DNA from: Domibacillus sp.
GTDB taxonomy: Bacteria > Bacillota > Bacilli > Bacillales > Domibacillaceae
Assembly (NCBI GenBank): GCA_031177795.1
Contig: JAPSKG010000004.1
Span: 1 to 23,818, forward strand
DNA: 23,818 nt
Direction: 5' to 3'
Part shown: one piece after another, positions 1-7,734 of the stretch
How the letters are laid out: each line of letters starts with the position of its first letter
Position numbering within the stretch: position 1 is the stretch's first letter
The notes under the pieces: model-generated
What the model was told of the DNA's origin: nothing
The model's database searches: none
The model's input: the letters and a program-made list of their open reading frames with translations, nothing else
Program-made: the position numbers and the translations under genes

Positions 1-1251
1 AATTTTTTCGTAAACACTTGCCAGTGCTTGTTCAAATTTTCCTGTGTTTTTTGGATGGTAATACTGCTTTTGTTTTAGTAAATCCGGTAAATACTGTTGA
101 GGTATCCACCCATTTTCAAAATCATGGGGATACTGATAGCCAACTCCGCGCCCGAGCTTGGCGGCACTTTTATAATGAGCGTCTTTTAAGTGAGCGGGTA
201 CCTCGCCTGCTTGTCCTTTGCGGACATCCGTAAGTGCTGCATCAATTGCTTTATAAGCAGAATTTGATTTGGGAGATAAGCAAAGCTCTACGACCGCATT
301 GGCAAGAGGAATCCGCGCTTCAGGAAACCCAAGGCGCTCGGCTGATTCGACCGCTGCAAGTGTGCGGGAGCCTGCTTGCGGGCTGGCAAGGCCAATGTCT
401 TCGTAAGCAATCACAATAAGCCGCCGTGCAATGCTAACAAGGTCCCCGGCTTCAATCAAACGGGCCAAATAATGCAGCGCGGCATTTACATCACTGCCCC
501 GGATTGATTTTTGAAAAGCACTAAGCACATCATAATGAGCATCGCCGTCTTTGTCGTGTGCAAAGCTTTTTTTTTGTAAGCATTCTTCGGCTGTTTCCAG
601 AGCTACATAAATGATTCCGTCCTGAGCAGGAGGGGTAGATGTAACAGCTAGCTCCAATGCATTTAATGAACTGCGCACGTCACCTCCAGATGCTTCAGCA
701 AAGTGGTGAAGGGCATTGTCATCCACTTTTGTGTTAAATGTCCCAAGTCCCCGTTCTTTATCTTGAAGGGCCCTCACCAAAAGCTTTTTTACTGCATCCG
801 GGGTAAGTGGTTTTACTTCGAAAATCTGGCAGCGGCTGCGAATCGCAGGGTTAATAGCATGGTATGGATTGCTTGTTGTTGCACCAATCAATGTAATTGA
901 GCCGTTTTCTAAAAACGGCAGCAAAAAGTCCTGCTTTGTTTTATCAAGTCTGTGTACTTCATCCAAAAGCAAAATCACTTTTCCAGACATTTTTGCTTCC
1001 GCTGCCACAATTTCCATATCCTTTTTGTTGCTTGTTACAGCATTCAGCATCCGGAATGCATATTTGGTGCTTCCCGCAATTGCACCTGCAATAGAAGTTT
1101 TCCCGGTACCAGGCGGCCCGTATAAAATCATGGAGGACAGCTGCTTTGCCTCGGTCATTCGGCGAATAATTTTCCCTTCTCCTGTTAAATGATCCTGGCC
1201 GGCCACTTCGTCAATCGTTTGCGGCCTCATTCGATAAGCAAGAGGCTTCAC
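1..1251 (-). CDS. rarA: Replication-associated recombination ATPase RarA/MgsA (3' end outside window)
   Basis: AAA+ ATPase of the RarA/MgsA/WRNIP1 family, which acts on stalled replication forks together with SSB and recombination proteins. The - strand reads open for 417 codons from a GTG at 1251 to the window edge without a stop. Visible are the N-terminal PLAYRMRP segment typical of the family, Walker A (GPPGTGKTS, near 1100) and Walker B (LLLDEVHR, near 965), followed by the ATTSNP sensor region. B. subtilis RarA is about 421 residues, so only a few C-terminal residues should be missing. The GTG start has an AGG seven bases upstream (AAAGGTGA); an adjacent GTG two bases upstream is out of frame and stops at once. 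It is divergent from cymR; a weak -10 (TATGAT, complement of 1289-1294) may serve it. Identity is secure; the lesion it acts on is family knowledge. Confidence 0.95.
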   Translation of the reverse strand, partial: MKPLAYRMRPQTIDEVAGQDHLTGEGKIIRRMTEAKQLSSMILYGPPGTGKTSIAGAIAGSTKYAFRMLNAVTSNKKDMEIVAAEAKMSGKVILLLDEVHRLDKTKQDFLLPFLENGSITLIGATTSNPYHAINPAIRSRCQIFEVKPLTPDAVKKLLVRALQDKERGLGTFNTKVDDNALHHFAEASGGDVRSSLNALELAVTSTPPAQDGIIYVALETAEECLQKKSFAHDKDGDAHYDVLSAFQKSIRGSDVNAALHYLARLIEAGDLVSIARRLIVIAYEDIGLASPQAGSRTLAAVESAERLGFPEARIPLANAVVELCLSPKSNSAYKAIDAALTDVRKGQAGEVPAHLKDAHYKSAAKLGRGVGYQYPHDFENGWIPQQYLPDLLKQKQYYHPKNTGKFEQALASVYEKI

Positions 1252-1335
1252 ACAATCACCTTTTTTCTTCTTTTATTTGTTTCACCATATCATAATTCAA
1301 AGTATTCCGGCATGTTTTTTGTCCGTATAAAATGG

Positions 1336-1341
1336 TATACT
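1336..1341 (+). promoter_or_regulatory. Putative -10 of the cymR promoter
   Basis: TATACT lies 38 bases before the cymR start, in the 127-base divergent gap between rarA and cymR. No good -35 is seen 17 bases upstream (T-rich only), so the call rests on the -10 and its position. The cymR ribosome binding site is GAGGTG at 1365-1370. Confidence 0.45.
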
Positions 1342-1378
1342 ATACAAACGATTGAATCAAAAAAGAGGTGCAAAATAA

Positions 1379-1798
1379 ATGAGAATTTCAACCAAAGGAA
1401 GATACGGGCTAACCATAATGATTGAGCTGGCTAAACGGCATGGCGAAGGACCAACTTCTCTTCGAGTGATCGCCGGGGCACATGATTTATCAGAGCATTA
1501 TTTAGAGCAGTTAATCGCGCCTCTCCGAAATGCTGGATTTGTCCGCAGTATCCGTGGTGCATACGGCGGTTATGTTTTAGGCCATGAACCTAATGAAATC
1601 ACGGCGGGAGATATTATCCGTGTGCTTGAAGGACCCATTACACTTGTTGAGGGAATCGAAGAAGAAGAACCGGCAAAGCGAGAGTTATGGATTCGCATTA
1701 GTGAAGCAATAAAAAATGTGCTGGAAAACACGACGCTTGATGATCTGGCAAACCATACAACGACTGGCGAGTCAGATGCATATATGTTTTATATTTAA
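1379..1798 (+). CDS. cymR: Rrf2-family transcriptional repressor of cysteine metabolism CymR
   Basis: DNA-binding repressor. In Bacillus and Staphylococcus CymR complexes with the cysteine synthase CysK and represses sulfur-uptake and cysteine-synthesis genes. The 139-residue product starts MRISTKGRYGLTIM and carries the Rrf2 winged helix (about residues 1-65, with LSEHYLEQLIAPLRNAGFVRS as recognition region) and a GGYVLG wing. It ends in AYMFYI like B. subtilis CymR (138 residues). It has no cysteine at all, so unlike IscR or NsrR it cannot bind an Fe-S cluster; this fits the CymR branch. ATG with GAGGTG eight bases upstream. It is followed after 12 bases by a cysteine desulfurase and mnmA, probably one transcript, linking cysteine supply to its use in tRNA thiolation. 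Confidence 0.95.
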   Translation: MRISTKGRYGLTIMIELAKRHGEGPTSLRVIAGAHDLSEHYLEQLIAPLRNAGFVRSIRGAYGGYVLGHEPNEITAGDIIRVLEGPITLVEGIEEEEPAKRELWIRISEAIKNVLENTTLDDLANHTTTGESDAYMFYI

Positions 1799-1810
1799 CG
1801 AGGTGTGAAA

Positions 1811-2944
1811 ATGGAACGAATTTATTTAGATCATGCGGCAACATCCCCTGTTCATCCAGCTGTGGCTGAAGCGATGGTGAAAGTCCTGGCTGAAACACAT
1901 GGAAACCCATCAAGTATTCATTCCTTTGGCCGGGATGCCAGACGTATTATAGATGAAGCGCGAACAACAGTTGCCAAAACAATAAACGCCGACTTTAATG
2001 ATATTATCTTTACAGGGAGCGGAACAGAAGCTGACAATATGGCTATTTCCGGAACCGCACGGTTAAAAAAAACAGGTCACATTATTACAACTTCAATTGA
2101 ACACCATGCTGTCTTGCATACGTGCGAAGCGCTTGAGAAAGAAGGGTTTGAGGTAACATACCTGCCCGTAAAAGAAGATGGCACCATCTCCGTTTCTGAT
2201 GTGAAACAAGCGCTGAGAAGCGACACAATTCTTGTTTCCATAATGTATGGAAACAACGAAACAGGCGCTATCCAGCCAATTGAAGAAATCGGGGCCCTTC
2301 TTTCAAATCACCCTGCTGTTTTTCACGTGGATGCTGTTCAAGCATATGGAATTTTGCCAATTGATGTAAAAAAACTAAAAGTGGATTTTTTAGCTTTATC
2401 CGGCCATAAAATAAATGGTCCAAAAGGAATTGCTGTTCTTTACGCTAAAACAGGCACTATATTGTCACCAATTGTTTACGGAGGAGAACAAGAGCGAAAG
2501 CGCCGGGCGGGCACTGAAAATACAGCAGCCATTGCCGGGCTGGCTGTTGCTGCATCCATAGCTGCTGAAACACTGGAAGACCGGGCTTCTCGCTATAAAC
2601 AAATGAAACGTCTCTTTATTGAAACGCTTTCGGAAAATGGTGCAAAGTTTTCCGTAAACGGCAATGTTGAAGATTCACTGCCTCATGTGCTAAACTTGTT
2701 TTTTCCCGGCACTGATGTTGAAGCATTTCTTGTAAACCTGGATATGGCAGGAATAGCTGCCTCAAGCGGTTCTGCTTGCACAGCGGGTTCTATTGAGCCA
2801 TCTCATGTTTTAACCGCTATGTATGGCGAGGATTCAAGTAAATTACGTTCGTCAATCCGTTTTAGCTTCGGGTTTAATAATACAATAGAACAAATCGAAC
2901 AGGCTGCTTTGAAAACAGCAGAAATTGCCAAGCGCCTGTCGTAG
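1811..2944 (+). CDS. yrvO: Cysteine desulfurase, YrvO type (MnmA partner)
   Basis: PLP enzyme that removes sulfur from L-cysteine as an enzyme-bound persulfide. Start is the ATG at 1811 (product MERIYLDHAATSP), with GAGGTG at 1800-1805 five bases upstream; an in-frame GTG at 1805 overlaps that site and is unlikely. 377 residues. The Schiff-base lysine is K200 in SGHKINGPKG, and the mobile-loop catalytic cysteine is C323 in SSGSACTAGS. The HVDAVQ motif provides the PLP-binding aspartate. It sits 15 bases before mnmA. In B. subtilis the neighbouring YrvO is the dedicated sulfur donor to MnmA, replacing the IscS-Tus relay of enterobacteria; the same pairing is inferred here from the adjacency. 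Confidence 0.93.
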   Translation: MERIYLDHAATSPVHPAVAEAMVKVLAETHGNPSSIHSFGRDARRIIDEARTTVAKTINADFNDIIFTGSGTEADNMAISGTARLKKTGHIITTSIEHHAVLHTCEALEKEGFEVTYLPVKEDGTISVSDVKQALRSDTILVSIMYGNNETGAIQPIEEIGALLSNHPAVFHVDAVQAYGILPIDVKKLKVDFLALSGHKINGPKGIAVLYAKTGTILSPIVYGGEQERKRRAGTENTAAIAGLAVAASIAAETLEDRASRYKQMKRLFIETLSENGAKFSVNGNVEDSLPHVLNLFFPGTDVEAFLVNLDMAGIAASSGSACTAGSIEPSHVLTAMYGEDSSKLRSSIRFSFGFNNTIEQIEQAALKTAEIAKRLS

Positions 2945-2959
2945 AAAGAGAGTGAGGAA

Positions 2960-4072
2960 ATGAAAGCACCGAAAGATACCCGTGTTGTAGTTGGTATGTC
3001 AGGCGGCGTTGATTCTTCGGTTGCAGCTCTTCTTTTGAAAGAGCAAGGGTATGACGTCATTGGTATTTTTATGAAAAACTGGGATGATACAGATGAATTT
3101 GGCGTCTGCACGGCGACGGAAGATTATGATGATGTAATCCGTGTCTGCAATCAAATTGGCATTCCATATTATGCGGTCAATTTTGAAAAGCAATACTGGG
3201 ACAAAGTATTTACGTACTTTTTAGATGAATATAAAGCAGGGCGCACACCAAATCCGGATGTAATGTGCAACAAAGAAATTAAGTTTAAAGCTTTTCTTGA
3301 TCATGCGATGAAGCTTGGCGCAGATTTTCTGGCGACCGGACACTACGCGCGTATTGACCGTTCCGGAGAAGAGGTAAAAATGCTTCGTGGTGTTGACGAT
3401 AACAAAGATCAAACATATTTTTTAAATCAACTTTCTCAAAGCCAGCTTGAAAAAGTCATGTTCCCAATTGGCGGGCTGGAGAAAAAAAGAGTGCGTGAAA
3501 TCGCAGCAGAAGCAGGACTTGCAACAGCAGCAAAAAAAGATTCAACCGGTATTTGCTTTATCGGAGAAAGAAACTTTAAAGAATTTTTAAGTCAATATTT
3601 GCCTGCCCAGCCAGGTGACATGGTAACATTCGACGGCAAAAAAATGGGCACGCATGACGGGCTGATGTATTACACAATCGGACAGCGGCATGGTTTAGGT
3701 ATTGGCGGCAGCGGTGACCCCTGGTTTGTTGGAGGCAAAAACCTAAAAACAAATGAACTGTATGTTGTTCAAGGTTTTCATCATGAATCTCTTTATTCAG
3801 ATTCACTAAAAGCTGTTAACGTAGGTTTTACAACAAAACGCGATATGCCGAAAACGTTCCAGTGCACCGCGAAATTTCGTTATCGCCAGCCGGATACAAA
3901 GGTTACGGTAACCTTGCTGGAAAACGGCACGGCTGATGTTGTGTTTGACGAACCTGTACGGGCAATTACGCCGGGGCAGGCTGTTGTCTTTTATGAGGAA
4001 GATGTATGTCTTGGTGGCGGAACAATTGATGAAGTTTTTAAAGAAGGAAAATTGCTTGACTACGTTGGATAA
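2960..4072 (+). CDS. mnmA: tRNA-specific 2-thiouridylase MnmA
   Basis: Cytoplasmic ATP-dependent enzyme that puts sulfur on C2 of wobble U34 in tRNA-Lys, -Glu and -Gln. 370 residues. The PP-loop ATP site is GMSGGVDSS (residues 12-20). The two sulfur-relay cysteines are present: C103 in NPDVMCNKEIKF and C199 in STGICFIGERNF, at the usual spacing. The C-terminal beta-barrel ends in GQAVVFYEEDVCLGGGTI. ATG with GTGAGGAA directly upstream. It follows the cysteine desulfurase by 15 bases and is closed by a hairpin terminator starting three bases past the stop. Nothing unusual in length or residues. Confidence 0.97.
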   Translation: MKAPKDTRVVVGMSGGVDSSVAALLLKEQGYDVIGIFMKNWDDTDEFGVCTATEDYDDVIRVCNQIGIPYYAVNFEKQYWDKVFTYFLDEYKAGRTPNPDVMCNKEIKFKAFLDHAMKLGADFLATGHYARIDRSGEEVKMLRGVDDNKDQTYFLNQLSQSQLEKVMFPIGGLEKKRVREIAAEAGLATAAKKDSTGICFIGERNFKEFLSQYLPAQPGDMVTFDGKKMGTHDGLMYYTIGQRHGLGIGGSGDPWFVGGKNLKTNELYVVQGFHHESLYSDSLKAVNVGFTTKRDMPKTFQCTAKFRYRQPDTKVTVTLLENGTADVVFDEPVRAITPGQAVVFYEEDVCLGGGTIDEVFKEGKLLDYVG

Positions 4073-4074
4073 AG

Positions 4075-4113
4075 AAGTCCGTTCCATTTTATGATGGGAC
4101 GGCTTTTCTTTGT
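4075..4113 (+). terminator. Rho-independent terminator after mnmA
   Basis: Imperfect hairpin: AAG-CCGT-T-CCAT (4075-4087, one bulged T) pairs with ATGG-G-ACGG-CTT (4094-4105), including one G-T pair, around a loop of about six bases. It is followed by a T-rich tract. It separates the cymR-yrvO-mnmA unit from the next promoter. Confidence 0.75.
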
Positions 4114-4119
4114 TATAAT
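4111..4119 (+). promoter_or_regulatory. Extended -10 promoter for the TPR gene and recD2
   Basis: TGT followed by a perfect TATAAT (4114-4119) gives a TGn extended -10 element. The -35 position would fall inside the preceding terminator and is not recognisable. The start of transcription is expected near 4126, 22 bases before the TPR gene start. Confidence 0.6.
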
Positions 4120-4147
4120 AAAAAAAAGTAAGTATCGGAGGCGGCAT

Positions 4148-4804
4148 ATGGATAAAAATCAAAAGGGCATTGAATTGCTTCAAGAAGGAAAATGGGAAGA
4201 AGCTTTAAAGCTTTTTACCGAACAAATTGAAGAAAAACCAGAAGAACCAGCTGCATACATTAATTTCGGACATGTATTGGCTGAAATGAATGATACAGAT
4301 CGTGCGCTGCGGTTTTACGAAAAAGCAGTTGAGGTTGCTCCATTGTCAAGCGCAGCTCATTACGCGCTCGGTTCATTTTATTTTAGTCACGAACGTTTTG
4401 AGGAAGCGGCCCAGTCATTTGAAAAAGCAATCCGAAGTGGCATGGAAGAAGCAGATTCATTTTTTATGCTTGGTCTTTCCTTCTTATATTTAGATCAAAC
4501 AGTGATGGCGCTGCCTTACTTAATGCGGGCTGTTGAACTTGATGAAAACGATACAGAAGCGCGGTTTCAATTCGCACTCGCACTTGCAAAAACAGATCAA
4601 TATGAAGAAGCAGAAAAAAATCTTCAAATGGTTATCGGGCAGGATCCAGTTCATGCGGATGCTTTTTATAACCTTGGTGTCTTGTATGCCGGCCATTTTG
4701 AAAACACCCAAAAAGCGCATGAGTATTTTGACCAGACTCTTGCCATTCAGCCGGATCACGTGCTGGCGGGATATGGAAAGAAATTATTGGAGAAAGCAGA
4801 ATAA
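4148..4804 (+). CDS. yrrB: Tetratricopeptide repeat protein (YrrB type)
   Basis: 218-residue protein made almost wholly of about six tandem TPR units, with typical pairs such as AAYINFGHVLAEMNDTDRAL and AHYALGSFYFSHERFEEA and the A-P helix pattern. TPRs form a protein-binding superhelix; the partner is unknown. There is no signal peptide or membrane segment, so it is probably cytoplasmic. Start is the ATG at 4148 preceded by CGGAGG; an upstream in-frame ATG at 4091 lies inside the terminator hairpin and before the promoter and is rejected. It ends six bases before the recD2 ribosome binding region, so co-expression with the helicase is likely. The B. subtilis counterpart is of similar length (about 206) in the same position. 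Confidence 0.85.
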   Translation: MDKNQKGIELLQEGKWEEALKLFTEQIEEKPEEPAAYINFGHVLAEMNDTDRALRFYEKAVEVAPLSSAAHYALGSFYFSHERFEEAAQSFEKAIRSGMEEADSFFMLGLSFLYLDQTVMALPYLMRAVELDENDTEARFQFALALAKTDQYEEAEKNLQMVIGQDPVHADAFYNLGVLYAGHFENTQKAHEYFDQTLAIQPDHVLAGYGKKLLEKAE

Positions 4805-4819
4805 GCTGAGGTGAACAGC

Positions 4820-7192
4820 GTGGCGCAGGAAAAGCGGGATTTATTTACAGAAAATGAACAGTTTTTAAAAGGCCGGCACATTGTAACCATTTTCCGGAAT
4901 GATGAAAACTTTTACACTGTTCTTCGCATCCGCGTCACGGAAACGGACGGGAATTACGAAGAAAAAGAAGCGGTGGTAACGGGCTATTTTCCGGCAGTGC
5001 ATGACCAGGAAGCCTACATATTCAAAGGCCATTTCAAAGATCATCCAAGGTTTGGCCGGCAATTCATTGCCCGGACTGCTCAAAAAGAAATGCCGCAGAC
5101 CAAACAAGGAATCATTACGTATTTGTCTGGCGAGCTATTTAAGGGCATCGGAAAAAAAACAGCAGAAACGATTGTGGAAATGCTCGGAGACCAGGCAATT
5201 TCAAAGATTATTTCTGACAAAAGCTGTTTAGAAAAAGTGCCGCGCCTTCCTGCTGAAAAAGCAAATTTGCTGTATGACACATTAATGAAACATCAAGGGC
5301 TTGAACAAATTATGGTGGCACTCAATGATTTTGGGTTTGGTCCGCAGCTGTCAATGAAGATTTATCAAATGTACTATGAAGAATCGCTTTCTGTTATACA
5401 AGAAAACCCGTATCGGCTCGTTGAAGATATTGAAGGAATCGGTTTTGTTAGGGCGGATGAGATAGGGGCAAAATTAGGGATTAGCGGTGCCCATCCTGAC
5501 CGTTTAAAAGCAGCCATTTTATATTCTCTTGAACAGCAATGCCTGCAGGATGGCCACTGTTTTGTGGAAGTTGAGGCATTGTTAAAACATGTAAAAGAAC
5601 TGCTTGATAAAAGTGTTAATGGAACGGCCGAATTTGATTTGATTGCCAGGCGGCTTATTGAACTTGAAGAAGAAAAAAAGGTAGTAGGAGAAAATAACCG
5701 TGTTTACATGCCGTCACTTTATTTTTCTGAAAAAGGACTTGTTGCGAATATAAAGCGTGTACTTGACCAGGAGCCCCATGAATTTCCCGAATCGGAATTT
5801 TTACTTGCGCTGGGCGAGCTTGAAGACCGTACTGGCATTGCTTATGCAGCTTCTCAAAAGCAAGCCATTCAAACCGCTCTTTCATCTCCGCTTATGATTT
5901 TAACAGGCGGACCCGGTACCGGAAAAACAACGGTTATTAAAGGGATTGTCGATTTATATGGTGAATTGCACGGCTTATCACTCGATCCAAAAAAGTATGA
6001 TAAAGAAGAACCTTTTCCAATTAAATTGTGTGCACCGACTGGGCGGGCAGCAAAGCGCATGATGGAATCGACCGGCCTGCCTGCCGTAACCATTCACCGG
6101 CTTCTTGGCTTTAATGGCCAGGAAGATCCAGAAGAAGAAGGAAAAGAAATCAGCGGGCGTCTTTTAATTGTTGATGAAATGTCTATGGTTGATATTTGGC
6201 TTGCCCATCAGCTTTTTAAAGCAGTTCCTGATGATATGCAGATTATTCTTGTTGGGGATGAAGATCAGCTTCCTTCTGTCGGTCCCGGACAGGTATTGAA
6301 AGACATGCTTTCCTCAAAAGCTATCCCATCTGTACGGCTTACAGACATTTACCGCCAGGAAGAAGGCTCATCAATTATTAGTCTTGCGCATAGCATTAAA
6401 GATGGCTTTGTGCCGGAGGAAATAGCAAAGCCGCAAAAAGACCGATCTTTTATTCGCTGCGCAACCGGGCAAATTCCAGATGTTATTGAAAAAGTTGTTA
6501 AAAATGCAGCGGGTAAGGGATATGAGCCGCGTGATATTCAAGTCCTTGCCCCAATGTACAAAGGGCCAGCCGGGATTGACAAATTGAATGAAGTGCTTCA
6601 GCAAGTGTTAAACCCAAATGACAGTGGAAACCGAAAAGAACTTTTGTTTGGTTCGGTGAAATATCGAGTGGGTGACAAAGTTCTTCAGCTTGTGAATCAG
6701 CCGGAGCAAAATGTGTTCAATGGCGACATAGGAGAAATTGTTTCGATCTTTTTTGCAAAAGAAAATACAGAAAAAGAAGATATGGTCATTGTCTCCTATG
6801 AAGGAAATGAAGTAACCTACACCCGCAATGATTTAAATCAAATTACTCATGCTTTTTGCTGTTCAATTCACAAATCTCAGGGAAGCGAGTTTCCTATTGT
6901 TATTTTACCGGTCGTAAAAAGCTATTATCGGATGCTAAGACGAAATTTGCTTTATACAGCGATTACCCGAAGCAAACAGTTTCTTATTTTATGCGGGGAA
7001 GAAGATGCTTTTAAAATTGGCGTTGGCCGAAACGATGATCTAATTAGGAAAACGGCGCTTGCTGAACGTCTTTCAGAGTCAGGTGAAAAATCCGAAAAAA
7101 CGGGAAGTGAACTAACAGAAAGTTCTTGGATGACCATTGATCCCATGATTGGTATGAATGGTGTTACTCCGTTTGATTTTATGCCCGTATAA
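4820..7192 (+). CDS. recD2: ATP-dependent 5'-3' DNA helicase RecD2
   Basis: SF1B helicase of the RecD2/YrrC family. It lacks RecBC partners; in B. subtilis it acts in replication-fork upkeep, mismatch repair and restraint of RecA. 790 residues from a GTG at 4820 with GAGGTG at 4808-4813 upstream (the in-frame GTG at 4811 is part of that site). Order: N-terminal OB-like region (about 20-100), helix-hairpin-helix units (about 100-230), then helicase domains with Walker A GGPGTGKTT (363-371, K369), Walker B IVDEMS (D452, E453), a GDEDQLPSVGPG motif, and C-terminal HAFCCSIHKSQGSEF and LLYTAITRSKQ motifs. Length matches the family (about 798). Shares a transcript with the TPR gene; a small zinc-ribbon gene follows. 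Confidence 0.95.
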   Translation: MAQEKRDLFTENEQFLKGRHIVTIFRNDENFYTVLRIRVTETDGNYEEKEAVVTGYFPAVHDQEAYIFKGHFKDHPRFGRQFIARTAQKEMPQTKQGIITYLSGELFKGIGKKTAETIVEMLGDQAISKIISDKSCLEKVPRLPAEKANLLYDTLMKHQGLEQIMVALNDFGFGPQLSMKIYQMYYEESLSVIQENPYRLVEDIEGIGFVRADEIGAKLGISGAHPDRLKAAILYSLEQQCLQDGHCFVEVEALLKHVKELLDKSVNGTAEFDLIARRLIELEEEKKVVGENNRVYMPSLYFSEKGLVANIKRVLDQEPHEFPESEFLLALGELEDRTGIAYAASQKQAIQTALSSPLMILTGGPGTGKTTVIKGIVDLYGELHGLSLDPKKYDKEEPFPIKLCAPTGRAAKRMMESTGLPAVTIHRLLGFNGQEDPEEEGKEISGRLLIVDEMSMVDIWLAHQLFKAVPDDMQIILVGDEDQLPSVGPGQVLKDMLSSKAIPSVRLTDIYRQEEGSSIISLAHSIKDGFVPEEIAKPQKDRSFIRCATGQIPDVIEKVVKNAAGKGYEPRDIQVLAPMYKGPAGIDKLNEVLQQVLNPNDSGNRKELLFGSVKYRVGDKVLQLVNQPEQNVFNGDIGEIVSIFFAKENTEKEDMVIVSYEGNEVTYTRNDLNQITHAFCCSIHKSQGSEFPIVILPVVKSYYRMLRRNLLYTAITRSKQFLILCGEEDAFKIGVGRNDDLIRKTALAERLSESGEKSEKTGSELTESSWMTIDPMIGMNGVTPFDFMPV

Positions 7193-7241
7193 ACAGCTTC
7201 AAAACCGGACATACTGTTTGCAAAAACAGGAGGGATCAATT

Positions 7242-7406
7242 TTGCAATCATGTCCGAACTGCGGAAGCCGGGAAGTTGGGCGAATCGGATCAGACCACTA
7301 TTACTGTCATGACTGCTGCGTGGAAATGTCCGAACTTGAAGGCGGCTTGGTAATTCATCAAGTTGAAGAAGACGGTTCGCTTAGTCCACTGGATGAATGG
7401 TCGTGA
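7242..7406 (+). CDS. Small zinc-ribbon protein of unknown function
   Basis: 54-residue ORF starting at TTG 7242, chosen because AGGAGGG at 7228-7234 lies seven bases upstream and the first possible codon after it opens straight into a zinc-binding knuckle. The product MQSCPNCGSREVGRIG carries CPNC, then YYCHDC, i.e. two CxxC pairs about 19 residues apart, as in rubredoxin-like zinc ribbons, followed by an acidic tail. An in-frame ATG at 7158 lies inside recD2 and has no ribosome site. No function can be assigned; similar small ribbon proteins occur near recD2/alaS in other Bacillales as I remember. It sits 49 bases after recD2 and just before the alaS promoter. Confidence 0.75.
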   Translation: MQSCPNCGSREVGRIGSDHYYCHDCCVEMSELEGGLVIHQVEEDGSLSPLDEWS

Positions 7407-7412
7407 GTGTCA

Positions 7413-7441
7413 TTGACAAACACCCGAAACCTTTTTATAAT
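7413..7441 (+). promoter_or_regulatory. Consensus sigma-A promoter of alaS
   Basis: Perfect TTGACA (7413-7418), a 17-base spacer, and perfect TATAAT (7436-7441). Transcription should start near 7448, at the beginning of the T-box leader. Confidence 0.9.
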
Positions 7442-7447
7442 TCGGGT
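7422..7447. repeat. 7-bp inverted repeat over the alaS -10
   Basis: ACCCGAA (7422-7428) and TTCGGGT (7441-7447) are perfect inverted copies 12 bases apart, spanning the spacer and -10 of the alaS promoter. No T-run follows, so it is not a terminator. It may be an operator or chance. Confidence 0.4.
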
Positions 7448-7687
7448 AGCATAATATTTAAGAAATCGGAGAAGGACAAAAGTACATCATAGCCCATTCA
7501 AAAAGAGAAGAATTCCCCAGGCTGAAAGGAGTTCTGAATGAAGAATGATGGAAAGCTGGGTCTTGAGTGCAGCAACCACTGCCGTCTGCCGCGTTAAGGC
7601 ATTTGAGAGGCAAATTTTTTTGGGAATTTGCAATCAGGGTGGTACCGCGAACAAGCTTCGTCCCTGTTTTGGGATGAGGCTTTTTTT
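7448..7687 (+). promoter_or_regulatory. T-box riboswitch (alanine), alaS leader
   Basis: Leader RNA that senses uncharged tRNA-Ala. Stem I can be traced: AAGGAC (7472-7477) with GTCTT (7560-7564), CATCAT (7485-7490) with ATGATG (7545-7550), CATTC (7495-7499) with GAATG (7536-7540), and AGAATTCC with GGAGTTCT at the top. A GAGAAG bulge lies on the 5' side. The specifier loop holds GCT at 7555-7557, an alanine codon. The conserved T-box AGGGTGGTACCGCG is at 7636-7649; its TGGT suits an acceptor end with discriminator A. The terminator stem follows. Uncharged tRNA-Ala should stabilise the antiterminator and allow alaS expression. The 5' limit is inferred from the promoter. Confidence 0.93.
7655..7687 (+). 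terminator. T-box-controlled intrinsic terminator before alaS
   Basis: GCTTCGTCCC (7655-7664) pairs with GGGATGAGGC (7671-7680), ten pairs including two G-T, loop TGTTTT, followed by seven T. It competes with the antiterminator formed by the T-box sequence at 7636-7649. Confidence 0.92.
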
Positions 7688-7734
7688 GCTGTCTTTTTTC
7701 GACTATTATACATAACCATTTAAGGAGGATTTTT

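Noticed and set aside
4091..4147. Longer start (ATG 4091) for the TPR protein
   Set aside because: The ATG lies in the mnmA terminator hairpin, upstream of the promoter -10; the ATG at 4148 has CGGAGG directly before it.
3806..4183. - strand open frame (125 codons) over the mnmA end and terminator
   Set aside because: Runs through a terminator and promoter on the other strand and has no ribosome site.
7422..7447. Inverted repeat as a terminator for recD2 and the zinc-ribbon gene
   Set aside because: Seven-bp stem with a 12-base loop and no T-run after it; it overlaps a consensus promoter.
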